Source: Haloarcula marismortui ATCC 43049
Lineage (GTDB): Archaea; Halobacteriota; Halobacteria; Halobacteriales; Haloarculaceae
Assembly (NCBI RefSeq): GCF_000011085.1
Contig: NC_006396.1
Location: 2,728,001 to 2,792,000, forward strand
Direction: 5' to 3'
DNA: 64,000 bases
Part shown: piece after piece, positions 7,675 to 16,655 of the stretch
Numbering within the stretch: the first letter of the stretch is position 1
How the letters are laid out: each line of letters opens with the position of its first letter
The notes under the pieces: model-generated
Told to the model about the DNA's origin: nothing
The model's input: only the letters and a program-made list of their open reading frames with translations
The model's database searches: none
Made by a program: the position numbers and the translations under genes

Positions 7675-8844
7675 ATGACAACACGCGGGGAGACACTGCA
7701 ACTGGCGACGCGGGGCTCTGACCTCGCGTTGCGGCAGGCGGCGACGGTTCGGGATTCGCTGAGCAGTCGCCGACTGGCAGTCGAACTCGTCGAGGTGGAG
7801 ACGACGGGCGACCAGATACGGGACGAACTCATTCATCGACTGGGGAAAACTGGCGCGTTCGTGCGTAGCCTCGACGAAAAGGTTCTCGACGGCGAACTCG
7901 ACGCGGCGGTTCACTCGATGAAGGACATGCCGACTGAACGGCCCGAGCGCCTCGTTGTCGCGGCGGTCCCCGAGCGGGCCGCCGCCGAGGACGTGCTGGT
8001 GACGCCTGACGGCCGCTCGCTCGAAGAACTGCCCGAGGGCGCGACCGTCGGGACGTCGAGCCTGCGACGCAAGGCGCAGTTGCTCGCCGAACGCGACGAC
8101 CTCACCGTGGAACCGCTTCGGGGCAACGTCGACACGCGTCTCGCGAAGCTGTTGGCCCCGTCGCTCCAGCAGGAACATCAGGAGCGCCACGAGGCCGAAC
8201 AGGAACACGAGGGCGACGCCGGCGACGGGGACGACGCTGACCCCGACACTGACGAAGAAGAAGAACACCCCTACGACCGCACGGTCGAGGAGTGGTTCGA
8301 CGACCTCACCGAATTCGAACGGCGGGCGATGGAGCGGGACCCGGACGTCGAGTACGACGCCATCGTGCTGGCGAAGGCAGGCCTTCACCGGGCCGGTCTC
8401 ACGCGCTACGTCGGGATGTCCGACCTTGACCCCGACCAGTTTGTGCCGGCTCCGGGACAGGGCGCACTAGCGGTGACCGCTGTCGACGGCGACCTCGCGC
8501 TGGACATCAAAGACCGGCTGGACGACCCCCAGACGCGTATCGAGACGACCGTCGAGCGGACGATTCTCGAAGAACTCGGCGGTGGCTGTGTCGCGCCAAT
8601 CGGCGTCCACGCCCAGCTGGAAGGAGGTGTCGTCCACACGCGGGTGCGCGTCCTCTCACAGGATGGCACCGAGGAAGTCTCGGTCGGCCGCGACGTCCCG
8701 GCCGAGTACCACATTGAGTCGGCACAGGACCTCGCAGCGGAACTCGCCGAACAGGGCGCTGACGACCTCATCGCCGAGGCCAAGCGGGACTCGACGGAGG
8801 CAGACGACGACGCTTCGACGGCGCGGGAGGAAGACGAGGAATGA
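7675..8844 (+). CDS. hemC: Hydroxymethylbilane synthase (porphobilinogen deaminase)
   Basis: HemC polymerises four porphobilinogens to hydroxymethylbilane. The N-terminal TRGSDLALRQA, KTGAFVRSLDEKVLDGELDAAVHSMKD and GTSSLRRKAQLL motifs are all present. The dipyrromethane-anchoring cysteine is C305 in GGGCVAPIG. At 389 residues it is longer than bacterial forms. The extra length is an acidic insert of about 55-60 residues between RLAKL and YDAIVLAKAGL (around 164-220). A GTG three codons upstream is possible, but the ATG at 7675 starts the conserved part. Its end overlaps cobA by 4 bp. Confidence 0.96.
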   Translation: MTTRGETLQLATRGSDLALRQAATVRDSLSSRRLAVELVEVETTGDQIRDELIHRLGKTGAFVRSLDEKVLDGELDAAVHSMKDMPTERPERLVVAAVPERAAAEDVLVTPDGRSLEELPEGATVGTSSLRRKAQLLAERDDLTVEPLRGNVDTRLAKLLAPSLQQEHQERHEAEQEHEGDAGDGDDADPDTDEEEEHPYDRTVEEWFDDLTEFERRAMERDPDVEYDAIVLAKAGLHRAGLTRYVGMSDLDPDQFVPAPGQGALAVTAVDGDLALDIKDRLDDPQTRIETTVERTILEELGGGCVAPIGVHAQLEGGVVHTRVRVLSQDGTEEVSVGRDVPAEYHIESAQDLAAELAEQGADDLIAEAKRDSTEADDDASTAREEDEE

Positions 8845-9602
8845 CGGACGCTGCACCCGGCAAGGTGTATCTGGTCGGCTCCGGTCCCGGCGACCCAGAC
8901 CTGCTGACGGTCAAGGCAAAGCGCCTGCTGGAGGAGGCCGACGTGGTGTTGCACGACAAGCTCCCCGGCCCCGAAATCATCGGGATGATTCCCGAGGAGA
9001 AACGCGAAGACGTGGGCAAACGCGCCGGCGGCGAGTGGACGCCCCAGGAGTACACTAACGCCCGACTGGTCGAACTCGCCGAGGAGGGTAACACCGTTGT
9101 CCGACTGAAAGGCGGCGACTCGATGGTGTTTGGCCGCGGCGGCGAAGAACTGGCCCATCTCGCGGAAAACGGGATTCCGGTCGAGATTGTCCCGGGTATC
9201 ACGAGCGCGATAGCCGGTCCCGAAGCCGCCGGGATTCCGGTCACGCACCGCGATTACACGTCTTCAGTCTCCTTTGTCACCGGCCACGAGGACCCGACGA
9301 AGGACGAATCGGCCGTCGACTGGGACGCGCTGGCCGCGACGGGCGGCACGCTCGTCGTCCTGATGGGCGTTGGCAAGCTCCCGCAGTACACCGACGCCCT
9401 GCGTGACGCGGGGATGGACCCCGATACGCCGGTCGCGCTCGTCGAACGCGCGACATGGCCGGACCAGCAGGTCGCCACCGGGACGCTTGACACCATCGTC
9501 TCCGTTCGTGACGAGGCCGGCATCGAACCGCCCGCAATCACTGTCATTGGCGAGGTTGCCGGCGAGCGCGAGCGGGTGCTGGAGTTCCTGGAGGGGTACT
9601 GA
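8841..9602 (+). CDS. cobA: Uroporphyrinogen-III C-methyltransferase
   Basis: This SAM-dependent enzyme methylates C2 and C7 of uroporphyrinogen III to give precorrin-2, the entry to sirohaem, cobalamin and the archaeal alternative haem route. The 253 residues show LVGSGPGDPDLLTVKAKRLL at the N-terminus, VVRLKGGDSMVFGRGGEE (about 89-106) and the SAM-binding VPGITSAIAGPEAAGIPVTH. Length fits a stand-alone CobA, without the CysG oxidase part. It overlaps hemC by 4 bp and hemD by 1 bp. Confidence 0.96.
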   Translation: MTDAAPGKVYLVGSGPGDPDLLTVKAKRLLEEADVVLHDKLPGPEIIGMIPEEKREDVGKRAGGEWTPQEYTNARLVELAEEGNTVVRLKGGDSMVFGRGGEELAHLAENGIPVEIVPGITSAIAGPEAAGIPVTHRDYTSSVSFVTGHEDPTKDESAVDWDALAATGGTLVVLMGVGKLPQYTDALRDAGMDPDTPVALVERATWPDQQVATGTLDTIVSVRDEAGIEPPAITVIGEVAGERERVLEFLEGY

Positions 9603-10384
9603 TGCGCGAGGAACCACGTCTGCGCGTAGCCGCTTTCCGGCCTGACGATGACCGCTTAGACGATGCAGTCGAACTCATCGAATCCCTCGGCGCTGACCCG
9701 GTTCCGGACCCGATGCTTGCGATCGAACCGGCGACGGCCGACGATGCCGAGGCCACCGGCAGGCAAGTCACGCCCCGTTCTGACGCCGACTACGTCGTCC
9801 TGACGAGCAAGACCGGCGTCGAACTCGCCGCCGAAGCCGGCTGGGACGCCGGCGAGGCGACGGTATGTGCTATTGGCGATTCGACCGCCGAGGCGCTCCA
9901 CGAGGCCGGCTACGGCGTCGACATCATCCCCGCCGAGTACTCTTCGACGGGACTCGTCGAAACGCTGTCCGGAGCGGTGGCCGGCGCAAGGGTCGAAGTC
10001 GCCCGGTCGGACCACGGCTCCGCGGTGCTAACTGACGGACTGGAGGCCGCTGGTGCATACGTCCACGAAACCGTGCTGTACCGGCTGGTCCGTCCGGAAG
10101 GCTCGGGCGAGTCCGCGGAGCTGGCCGCAAGCGGGGACCTCGACGCGGCGCTGTTCACGTCATCGCTCACGGTCGAACACTTCCTCGATGCGGCTGCGGA
10201 CCTCGGTCTCCGCGAGGCTGTCATCGACGGACTGAACGAGGCAACTGTCGCCGCAATCGGCCAGCCGACGCGAGAGACGGCCGAGGACGCCGGCATCTCG
10301 GTCGATGTCGTTCCCGACCAGGCCGACTTCGAGGCGCTGGCCTGCGAGGCTATCGAGGCGGCCGCTCCGACTCACCACGAGTAA
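9602..10384 (+). CDS. hemD: Uroporphyrinogen-III synthase
   Basis: HemD inverts ring D and cyclises hydroxymethylbilane to uroporphyrinogen III. The 260-residue protein has the two-lobed pattern of a poorly conserved family: DADYVVLTSKTGVELAAE near 60-78, VCAIGDSTAEALHEAGYGVD, and near the C-terminus VAAIGQPTRETAEDAGISVDVV. It is the third gene of hemC-cobA-hemD, starting on the last base of cobA's stop. The operon context strengthens a call that sequence alone would leave less sure. Confidence 0.93.
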   Translation: MREEPRLRVAAFRPDDDRLDDAVELIESLGADPVPDPMLAIEPATADDAEATGRQVTPRSDADYVVLTSKTGVELAAEAGWDAGEATVCAIGDSTAEALHEAGYGVDIIPAEYSSTGLVETLSGAVAGARVEVARSDHGSAVLTDGLEAAGAYVHETVLYRLVRPEGSGESAELAASGDLDAALFTSSLTVEHFLDAAADLGLREAVIDGLNEATVAAIGQPTRETAEDAGISVDVVPDQADFEALACEAIEAAAPTHHE

Positions 10385-10415
10385 CGTTTCGGTTCGGTTT
10401 TGGCGTCTCCCCGAG

Positions 10416-11141
10416 CTACTCTGTGGCTTCTTCGACGGCTTTGCCGTTGTCCATCTCAGCCCGCAGCGTCGCCAGTTCGTTCTCGACGGCCCGCTCGCCG
10501 GAGAGGCGGTCGAGTTCCTGGTCGATTGAATCGCCCTCGTCGAGTACGGATTCAAGCTGGCCGCTGGCTTCGAGTTCCTCCAGTGCGGCCGCGCGTGCCT
10601 CCATCTGTTCCGTGCGTTCCGTGGCGCGTTCGATGGAGCGGTGTACGTCGGCCATCGTATCGCCAGCACCGGTAAACGCCTCCGAGACCCGTGCCGACGC
10701 TTCGGCGGCCTGATAGCGGGCTTTCATCGTCTCTTTTTTCGTCCGGAACTGCTCTATCTGGCTGCTCAGTTCGGCCCGCTTGCCGACCAGTCGGTCCTGT
10801 GTCTCCTGTAAATCGTCTATCTGACCCGTCAGCTCCGTTATCTGGCTGACGTTCACCTGCTTTTTCTCCAGTGCCCGGCGCGCGAGGTCGTCACGACCCT
10901 CCTGCAGGGCGGCCCGGGCCTGTGTGTCGTGTTTCTCGACGTTCGACCGCAACCGGGTTCGGTGTATCTCCAGCCGTTTCTTCTGAGTCGTCACGTCGGC
11001 GATACCGCGAGTCACGTCCTGCAGTTCGTCCCGCATCTGTTCGTAGGAGTAATCTAGCTCCGCTGTCGGGTCCGATGTCCGATTGAGCAGCGCGTTGAGT
11101 TTGGCGCGGATCGCGAACGCGAACCGCCGGAGGAGGCTCAT
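10416..11141 (-). CDS. pspA: PspA/IM30 family membrane-stress protein
   Basis: A 241-residue almost fully helical coiled-coil protein of the PspA/Vipp1 (ESCRT-III-like) family, which binds and stabilises membranes. The N-terminal amphipathic helix MSLLRRFAFAIRAKLNALLN is followed by PTAELDYSYEQMRDEL, the family signature near residue 28. Long heptad helices run to about 170, with an acidic C-terminal tail. A TATA-like ttattataac lies about 90 bases upstream, suggesting a leader of about 65 bases, unlike most genes here. It is convergent with hemD. Confidence 0.88.
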   Translation of the reverse strand: MSLLRRFAFAIRAKLNALLNRTSDPTAELDYSYEQMRDELQDVTRGIADVTTQKKRLEIHRTRLRSNVEKHDTQARAALQEGRDDLARRALEKKQVNVSQITELTGQIDDLQETQDRLVGKRAELSSQIEQFRTKKETMKARYQAAEASARVSEAFTGAGDTMADVHRSIERATERTEQMEARAAALEELEASGQLESVLDEGDSIDQELDRLSGERAVENELATLRAEMDNGKAVEEATE

Positions 11142-11357
11142 CGGGACCGCTCCGTGAGGCAGATAACTCGATTCGGCTCCGACTGTGGCTTGGTCGTAAC
11201 AGCATTCATGTCACAGAGTAGGACTGATGCGGTTATAATAACAGGGTTTCACTCGGTTTAGGACGAGTTTAATCGGCTAAAACGACTGAAATCAGTGACT
11301 ATTCGACCTTACTGTCTGGCTACTTGATGAGGTGCCGGGAGCAACGAACACGTGACG

Positions 11358-11612
11358 ATGACACGAACCCTACTGCGCACGGTCGGGACGCTGGCGCTCG
11401 CACTGACACTCCTCACTGGTGCGGCCGCGGCCGTACCGGCAGCCGATGGGGACGACACGACGAACGCCGTCGGCCCGCCCGGCGGCCTTCCGGATCAGGT
11501 CCCTGACTTCGTGACGGCGATCGTCGAAGCGGTTCAGGAGTTCCTCGCCAGCGGGAGCGACGCCAGCCCCGGACCGGCCATGAGTGACGTGGCAGGCGAG
11601 GTCGGTGGCTAA
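11358..11612 (+). CDS. Small secreted protein with signal peptide
   Basis: An 84-residue protein. The hydrophobic N-terminus TLALALTLLTGAAAAVPAAD (about 10-29) looks like a Sec signal peptide with an AXA-type cleavage site. The mature part is acidic and glycine/proline-rich, with a short amphipathic helix (VPDFVTAIVEAVQEFLA). A GTG two codons earlier (11352) is an equal alternative start. The next gene starts two bases after this stop, so the two are probably one operon. The family is not recognised. Confidence 0.6.
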   Translation: MTRTLLRTVGTLALALTLLTGAAAAVPAADGDDTTNAVGPPGGLPDQVPDFVTAIVEAVQEFLASGSDASPGPAMSDVAGEVGG

Positions 11613-11613
11613 C

Positions 11614-12171
11614 ATGAACGGGAAGCTACTTGCTATGGGTGGCGTCATCGCGCTCTTGCTAGCGGGTGTCGGCGGGGCGTTCGTCGCCGGTATCGGCCCG
11701 TTTCAGGCGGAAAGCAGCGGCGAGGACATCTCGGAGTTCCCGACGGAAACAGCTGAAGCCACCGAGAGCGACACTACAACCACCGATACTGGCGATACCG
11801 GGGATTCTGACGGCGGCGCGGCAAGCACCCCACCGTTCGCGTTCACTGTCGATTCCATCGAAGAGTGCGGGCAGACCTGTCGTGACGTGACCTCCACGCT
11901 GACGAATCAGCAGAACAGTACGGCGGATGACATCACCGTCTACACACGGATTTACGCCGGGAATTCCACTGATGGCGACGTAGTCTGGGAGGGCTCCGAG
12001 GACGTCGGGACACTCGAAGCAGACGGATCCTACACCACGACCCGGCGCGTCGACCTGTCGTTCGGTGACGCCTACGCTATCGAACAGGCGGACGGCTGGA
12101 TAACCATCCGGACAACTGTTGAGACAGCCGACCAGACTGTCACACTCAGCGACCAGCGGAAGGTCGCCTGA
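11614..12171 (+). CDS. Exported or membrane-anchored protein, unknown
   Basis: A 185-residue protein with one N-terminal hydrophobic segment (LLAMGGVIALLLAGVGGAFV), a Thr/Asp/Glu-rich linker (about 40-72) and a beta-rich C-terminal domain from about 75. That domain starts AFTVDSIEECGQTCRDVT, with two cysteines that could form a disulfide, and has strands such as DDITVYTRIYAG. This layout is common for haloarchaeal cell-surface proteins. Start MNGKLLAM is two bases after the upstream stop. The function is unknown. Confidence 0.7.
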   Translation: MNGKLLAMGGVIALLLAGVGGAFVAGIGPFQAESSGEDISEFPTETAEATESDTTTTDTGDTGDSDGGAASTPPFAFTVDSIEECGQTCRDVTSTLTNQQNSTADDITVYTRIYAGNSTDGDVVWEGSEDVGTLEADGSYTTTRRVDLSFGDAYAIEQADGWITIRTTVETADQTVTLSDQRKVA

Positions 12172-12246
12172 CCGGGCAGGCCGCTCTACTACGAATGCCC
12201 GCGCGTCTGAACGTTTTTATGCCGGAGCGCACCTATCCCCGGTACG

Positions 12247-13767
12247 ATGACTACGACCGACCCCGTTCCAGCGCTCGCCGACCGCGCGGCCGCCTGCGCC
12301 GACCGACTCCGAGCGGCCGACCGCGTGTTGCTGGCCTCCCACATTGACGCCGACGGGCTGACCAGCGCCGCCATCGCCACCGCGGCGCTGTCACGGGCCG
12401 GCATCCCTGTCGAGACCGTCTTCAAGAAGCAACTCGACGCCGCCGAAATCGAGAGCATCGCAGCCCACGAGTACGACACTGTCTTGTTCACCGACTTCGG
12501 CTCGGGCCAGCTAGACGTGATCTCCGAGCACGTCGCCGCGGGCGATTTCGAGGCAATCATCGCCGACCATCACCAGCCGTCAGACCCGGATGATTGCCAC
12601 CCCGACGCGGTCGTCGCCACCGACGGCTACGCCGACTTCGAGACGCATCTCAATCCGCTGCTGGAAGGCATCAATGGCGCGTCGGAGCTTTCGGGCGCAG
12701 GCGCGGCGTACGTCCTCGCCCGCGCACTCTCGACCGGCGAGACGGACAACCGCGACCTCGCCGCGCTGGCGGTTGTCGGCGCAGTCGGGGACATGCAGGC
12801 CGTCGGCGGCGAACTCGTTGGAGCCAACGCTGGTCTCGTCGAAGAGGGGATTGCTGCCGATGTGCTGGAGGAGGGTACCGACCTTTCGCTGTACGGCAAA
12901 CAGACCCGACCGCTGCCGAAACTGCTCGAATACGCCACTGAAGTCCCGATACCGGGCATCTCGAACAACCAGGCCGGTGCGACGCGGTTCCTTGAAGGCC
13001 TCGGGCTGGAGTTGAAAGCCGACGGCGGCCGGTCGAGCGATGAGAGACCGGCTTCGGGAGGCGCGCGGAGCGCGTCTGCCGGCAACTGGCGCACTTGGGC
13101 TGACCTCTCCGATGACGAGCGCCAGACTGTCGCCAGTGGGCTGGTCCAGCGTGCTGTCGAGCGGGGCGTCCCGGCGGACAAGATAGAGACGCTCATCGGC
13201 ACGACTTACACGCTGACTGCGGAACCGCGCGGGACGGAACTCCGGGACGCAAGCGAGTTCTCGACGCTTTTGAACGCCACCGCCCGCTACGAGCGAGCGG
13301 ACGTGGGGCTGGCAGTGTGTCTCGGCGAGCGTGACGCGCCGCTTGAGCGGGCGCGGACGCTACTGTCGAACCACCGCCGGAACCTCTCGGAGGGCCTCAC
13401 GCTGGTCAAGGAGCGCGGCGTCACGCCGGCGGGGACCGTCCAGTGGTTCGACGCCGGTGACGCCATCCGCGAGACCATCGTCGGCATCGTCGCCGGGATG
13501 GCGCTGGGGACCGATGGTGTCGATTCGGACAAGCCCATCATCGCGTTCGCTAGCACCGACGAAGACGAGACGAAGGTGTCCTCTCGGGCGACCGGCCCGC
13601 TGGTCGGCCGGGGCGTCGACCTGTCGGTCGTGATGCGCGACGCCGCTCAGTCCGTCGGCGGCGACGGCGGCGGGCACGACATCGCGGCGGGTGCGACTAT
13701 CCCTGCCGGGGAGGAGTCGGCGTTTATTGAAGCGGCTGACGAGATTATCAGCGACCAACTGTCGTAG
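12247..13767 (+). CDS. RecJ-like DHH-family phosphoesterase / exonuclease
   Basis: A 506-residue archaeal RecJ/GAN-like protein of the DHH superfamily, expected to hydrolyse phosphodiester bonds in single-stranded nucleic acid with Mn2+. Motif I HIDADGLTSAA (about 37-47), the DHH motif IIADHHQPSD (about 106-115) and the DHHA1-type glycine-rich end GGDGGGHDIAAGATIP are visible. Around residues 259-280 there is a Ser/Arg/Gly-rich segment (SSDERPASGGARSASAG) encoded by palindromic GC-rich DNA; it looks inserted. A TATA-like gtttttatg lies about 30 bases upstream of the ATG. Confidence 0.9.
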   Translation: MTTTDPVPALADRAAACADRLRAADRVLLASHIDADGLTSAAIATAALSRAGIPVETVFKKQLDAAEIESIAAHEYDTVLFTDFGSGQLDVISEHVAAGDFEAIIADHHQPSDPDDCHPDAVVATDGYADFETHLNPLLEGINGASELSGAGAAYVLARALSTGETDNRDLAALAVVGAVGDMQAVGGELVGANAGLVEEGIAADVLEEGTDLSLYGKQTRPLPKLLEYATEVPIPGISNNQAGATRFLEGLGLELKADGGRSSDERPASGGARSASAGNWRTWADLSDDERQTVASGLVQRAVERGVPADKIETLIGTTYTLTAEPRGTELRDASEFSTLLNATARYERADVGLAVCLGERDAPLERARTLLSNHRRNLSEGLTLVKERGVTPAGTVQWFDAGDAIRETIVGIVAGMALGTDGVDSDKPIIAFASTDEDETKVSSRATGPLVGRGVDLSVVMRDAAQSVGGDGGGHDIAAGATIPAGEESAFIEAADEIISDQLS

Positions 13768-13858
13768 CGGAGACATCCCGCGCGACGGCGCAACGTCCGA
13801 CTCCCACCGCCAGTATCAGCAATAAAAGCTATACGTCCGCTTCTCCGAACACCCCACG

Positions 13859-14092
13859 ATGGACTCTCGGGGCCTGTTCGATATCGCACTTGTCGTCGTT
13901 GCTGGCCTGCTAGCCTACACTGAGACGTTCGGCTTTGCGAACCCGCGGACGACGCTACAGGAGATTCTCACAGCTATCGCCGGGCTGGATATCCGTGTCT
14001 TTCTCGTTCTGGGTGGCATCTTCGGCATCTGTTTCGTCGCGTACCTCACGATGTATCTCCCGCAGAAGGACGCACGCACGATACAACGCTGA
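13859..14092 (+). CDS. Small two-helix membrane protein, unknown
   Basis: A 77-residue protein with helices at about 7-25 (FDIALVVVAGLLAYTETFG) and 46-66 (VFLVLGGIFGICFVAYLTMYL), ending in a charged tail. A TATA-like caataaaagctata lies about 27 bases upstream of the ATG, supporting the start. No domain is recognised. It precedes the DUF5783 gene by 42 bases and may share its transcript. Confidence 0.65.
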   Translation: MDSRGLFDIALVVVAGLLAYTETFGFANPRTTLQEILTAIAGLDIRVFLVLGGIFGICFVAYLTMYLPQKDARTIQR

Positions 14093-14134
14093 ACATCGGG
14101 CCATCTTTATCCCCAGCCCTGTACCGTTCTGGCA

Positions 14135-14452
14135 ATGACAACGTTCGATCCCGAGAAGTTCGAGGACAAGTACGCGAACTACTTCCCAGAACTGCAGAAG
14201 GCCTACAAGAACGCCTTCGAGCGGATGAACGACACGTACGACTCCGAACTGGTCCACGCGATCGACCAGCAGATCCTCAACGAGTCAGAGCCGTTCTACG
14301 ATGACGGCGAGTTCAGCGTCGAATTACCTGAGAACCCGACAGAGCGGCTCTCGGCGGTCATCGTCGACGACGAGAAACTCGACGCCGTGCTCTCGGAATA
14401 CGTCGACGAGATCGAGCGCGAACTGCGCCGCGTGTTCGACATCGACGACTGA
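14135..14452 (+). CDS. DUF5783-type small cytosolic protein
   Basis: A 105-residue acidic, mainly helical protein (MTTFDPEKFEDKYANYFPEL at the start). It resembles a family found only in haloarchaea, DUF5783, with no known role. Codon use and length look genuine. The stop is followed by a short AT-rich stretch and a convergent gene. No catalytic motif is visible. Confidence 0.75.
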   Translation: MTTFDPEKFEDKYANYFPELQKAYKNAFERMNDTYDSELVHAIDQQILNESEPFYDDGEFSVELPENPTERLSAVIVDDEKLDAVLSEYVDEIERELRRVFDIDD

Positions 14453-14530
14453 CTGCACTCGCCGCGGTTCGGCAATTGCTTTGTTATTCCTGTTCTGCCG
14501 GTGTCCCCGACGAAAGCGGGCGGTGATGCC

Positions 14531-15604
14531 CTACTCGTCGGGCATCATCGTCTCATTCGGTTCGGGAGCCGGAGTCGAATCCGGTTCCGACGGCACCGTG
14601 CCGCCACCCATTCCCGTTCCGGGGAGCGATCCGCCAGGTCCGGACTCGCCGGACTCGGCGGTCTGTGGTGCGTCTGCGGGTGATTTCTCGCCCGTGACGA
14701 GGAAATCAAGCAGATTCCCGACCAGCTGCTCGTTGTCGGCTCGGTAGAGGAACTCCTGCGTGAACACGTTCGTGTCACCGACAGTGACGACGTTCCCCGA
14801 GCGGGCAACGACGCCGTACGTGTCCTGTCGCCGGGTCTTCGAGAGCGTTGTCTGTTCCGTCGTCGTGAGTGCGGTGTCACCGCCCTGAACGGGGATCGCG
14901 GCGTAGAAGACCGCTCGGTCGACGCCTTCGGTGAGTTCCGTATCGCCCGTCGGCGTCGCGTAGACGTTCTGGTAGTTCGTGTCGTACTCGTGCATGTTGT
15001 ACAGGTAGCCGTTCCCGTACGAGAGGCCGTACTGGCTCGCCAGTGGGGCCATCGGCTTGGTTACGCTATCCGACCGAATCGGGCCGAACAGTCCCAAGCC
15101 GGCGGGACTCGCCTGTGACGGCTCGTTCAGCAAGAGTACGCGACCGCCCGCGTCGCTGAACGCGGAGAGGCCGTTCAGCTCGCTCTCGGTGTAGCGCTGT
15201 TCTGCGCCGAGAACGACGAGGGCGTCAGCCGAGCGGAGTGACTCGTTGAACGGGCTCCCGCTCTGTCGCTCACCGACGTGATAGCGGACTGTCGCCCCGT
15301 TCTCGGTCAGGGTCGAGACAAGCGGCGTGAGCGCTTCGCGGTCGATATCGCCGGCGTGAGCGACGTCGATAACGACGACTTTCTCGGACGCGTCGGCCGA
15401 CATCGAGAGGTCACCGCTCTCGTCCGCCGGAGTCGCAACGGACTCGCCGCTGTTGAACGACGGGGCATTCACCTGACTTACATCGGGGGCCGATTGCGCA
15501 CCGCCACCAATCGCGACGGTGCCGACAATCACCGAGAGGACGAGTATCCCGATGAAAAATCCTGCTCGAATGACCGGACTCGAACGTGAGCTATCGGCTG
15601 CCAT
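14531..15604 (-). CDS. Membrane-anchored DUF4350-type protein
   Basis: A 357-residue protein with one N-terminal membrane helix (AGFFIGILVLSVIVGTVAIGGG), then an extracytoplasmic domain with a GATase/Rossmann-like pattern: KVVVIDVAHAGDIDREALTPL, ADALVVLGAEQRYTESELNGL and GGRVLLLNEPS, typical of DUF4350. The tail after about 310 is Pro/Gly/Glu-rich. ATG at 15604 lies one base from the end of the S49 peptidase gene; a GTG at 15613 would overlap it. The two genes appear co-translated, so a joint role in envelope protein handling is plausible. Confidence 0.78.
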   Translation of the reverse strand: MAADSSRSSPVIRAGFFIGILVLSVIVGTVAIGGGAQSAPDVSQVNAPSFNSGESVATPADESGDLSMSADASEKVVVIDVAHAGDIDREALTPLVSTLTENGATVRYHVGERQSGSPFNESLRSADALVVLGAEQRYTESELNGLSAFSDAGGRVLLLNEPSQASPAGLGLFGPIRSDSVTKPMAPLASQYGLSYGNGYLYNMHEYDTNYQNVYATPTGDTELTEGVDRAVFYAAIPVQGGDTALTTTEQTTLSKTRRQDTYGVVARSGNVVTVGDTNVFTQEFLYRADNEQLVGNLLDFLVTGEKSPADAPQTAESGESGPGGSLPGTGMGGGTVPSEPDSTPAPEPNETMMPDE

Positions 15605-15605
15605 T

Positions 15606-16532
15606 TCAGGCACCTCCCTGTGCGGTGCTGTTGTAGACGACCTGTTGATTCTCCGGCGTGCCGTATATCATGAGGAAGTGGACTGTGTCGACGCCCTGGA
15701 ACGTGTACGGTGCGCCTTTGGCGGCGACGGTAGCGTTCCCGCCGGCCTCACTCCCGCCAGTGAGGAAGAGCAGCCCTCGCGGGTCCGCGGGGTTGTGGTA
15801 CACGACTTGATACTCCGAGATATCAGCGGCTCCGGCCGCGCCGGCTATCGCGGCTTCGAGTCCACCGACCTCATCCGCATAGCCGGTCTGGACCGCGCGA
15901 CCGCCCTGATAGGCCGACGCTTCAGCGACCGTCTCGCGGGAGACATTGAGCCTGTCACCGCGTTCGGCCATGACTGCTCCGACGAAGGCTCGCTTCATCG
16001 ATTCGAGGCTCGCGTAGTACTGGTCGCGCGTCATCCCTCGATGGGCCTTGTCGGGGCCAGTGGTGGCGGCGGGGCTCAGACCGTCGCTCGGCGCGGTTCC
16101 GATGACACCCACGTGGCCAACGAGACTGGCCGGCGTCACGTAGATGCGGTCGCTCGGGACCGCGGTGTAGTACGCGCCGGAGGCGGCGTACTGGTCGACG
16201 CTTGTGTACACCGGTTTCTCCGCCGAAAGCCGCTTGACGGCTAGATACATCGACTCACTGGAGGCGGCGCTTCCCCCGGGACTCGATATCCGGAGGACGA
16301 CCGCTTCGACTGACTCGTTGCTGCGGAGTTCGCGGAGCTTCTGTACCGTGTCCTGTGAGCTAGAACTGGAAATCGTTTCGTCGATATTCACTACAGCGAC
16401 GTACTGTTCGTCACCCTCGGCGACCGACGCCGCATACGGCACGACGGCGGCACCAATGAGAATGGCAATAACCGCAAGTACCGTATACGACTGGAGGGCA
16501 GTTGCGACCCGTCTATCGATTGGGTTGTTCAT
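15606..16532 (-). CDS. S49-family membrane peptidase (SppA/protease IV-like)
   Basis: A 308-residue Ser-Lys peptidase likely to degrade signal peptides or membrane-protein fragments. After an N-terminal helix (YTVLAVIAILIGAAVVPYAA) come the oxyanion-strand motif VVLRISSPGGSAASSESMY and the nucleophile motif DQYAASGAYYTAVPSDRIYV. The ASLVGHVGVIG strand follows. The candidate general-base lysine lies in TTGPDKAHRGMT. Start MNNPIDRRVA was chosen; a ttttattatt promoter element lies about 30 bases upstream. The gene is followed without a gap by the DUF4350 protein. Confidence 0.88.
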   Translation of the reverse strand: MNNPIDRRVATALQSYTVLAVIAILIGAAVVPYAASVAEGDEQYVAVVNIDETISSSSSQDTVQKLRELRSNESVEAVVLRISSPGGSAASSESMYLAVKRLSAEKPVYTSVDQYAASGAYYTAVPSDRIYVTPASLVGHVGVIGTAPSDGLSPAATTGPDKAHRGMTRDQYYASLESMKRAFVGAVMAERGDRLNVSRETVAEASAYQGGRAVQTGYADEVGGLEAAIAGAAGAADISEYQVVYHNPADPRGLLFLTGGSEAGGNATVAAKGAPYTFQGVDTVHFLMIYGTPENQQVVYNSTAQGGA

Positions 16533-16655
16533 GCGACAACATTGATTCGCTGTCACGTTGGAATAATAAAAGGATAGCCTGAATTGCTGGCTCAGAAGTC
16601 GCCGTCCCGGAACGACATGGGAAGTTTCCTTACTGTCGACCTGCAATCGACACCC

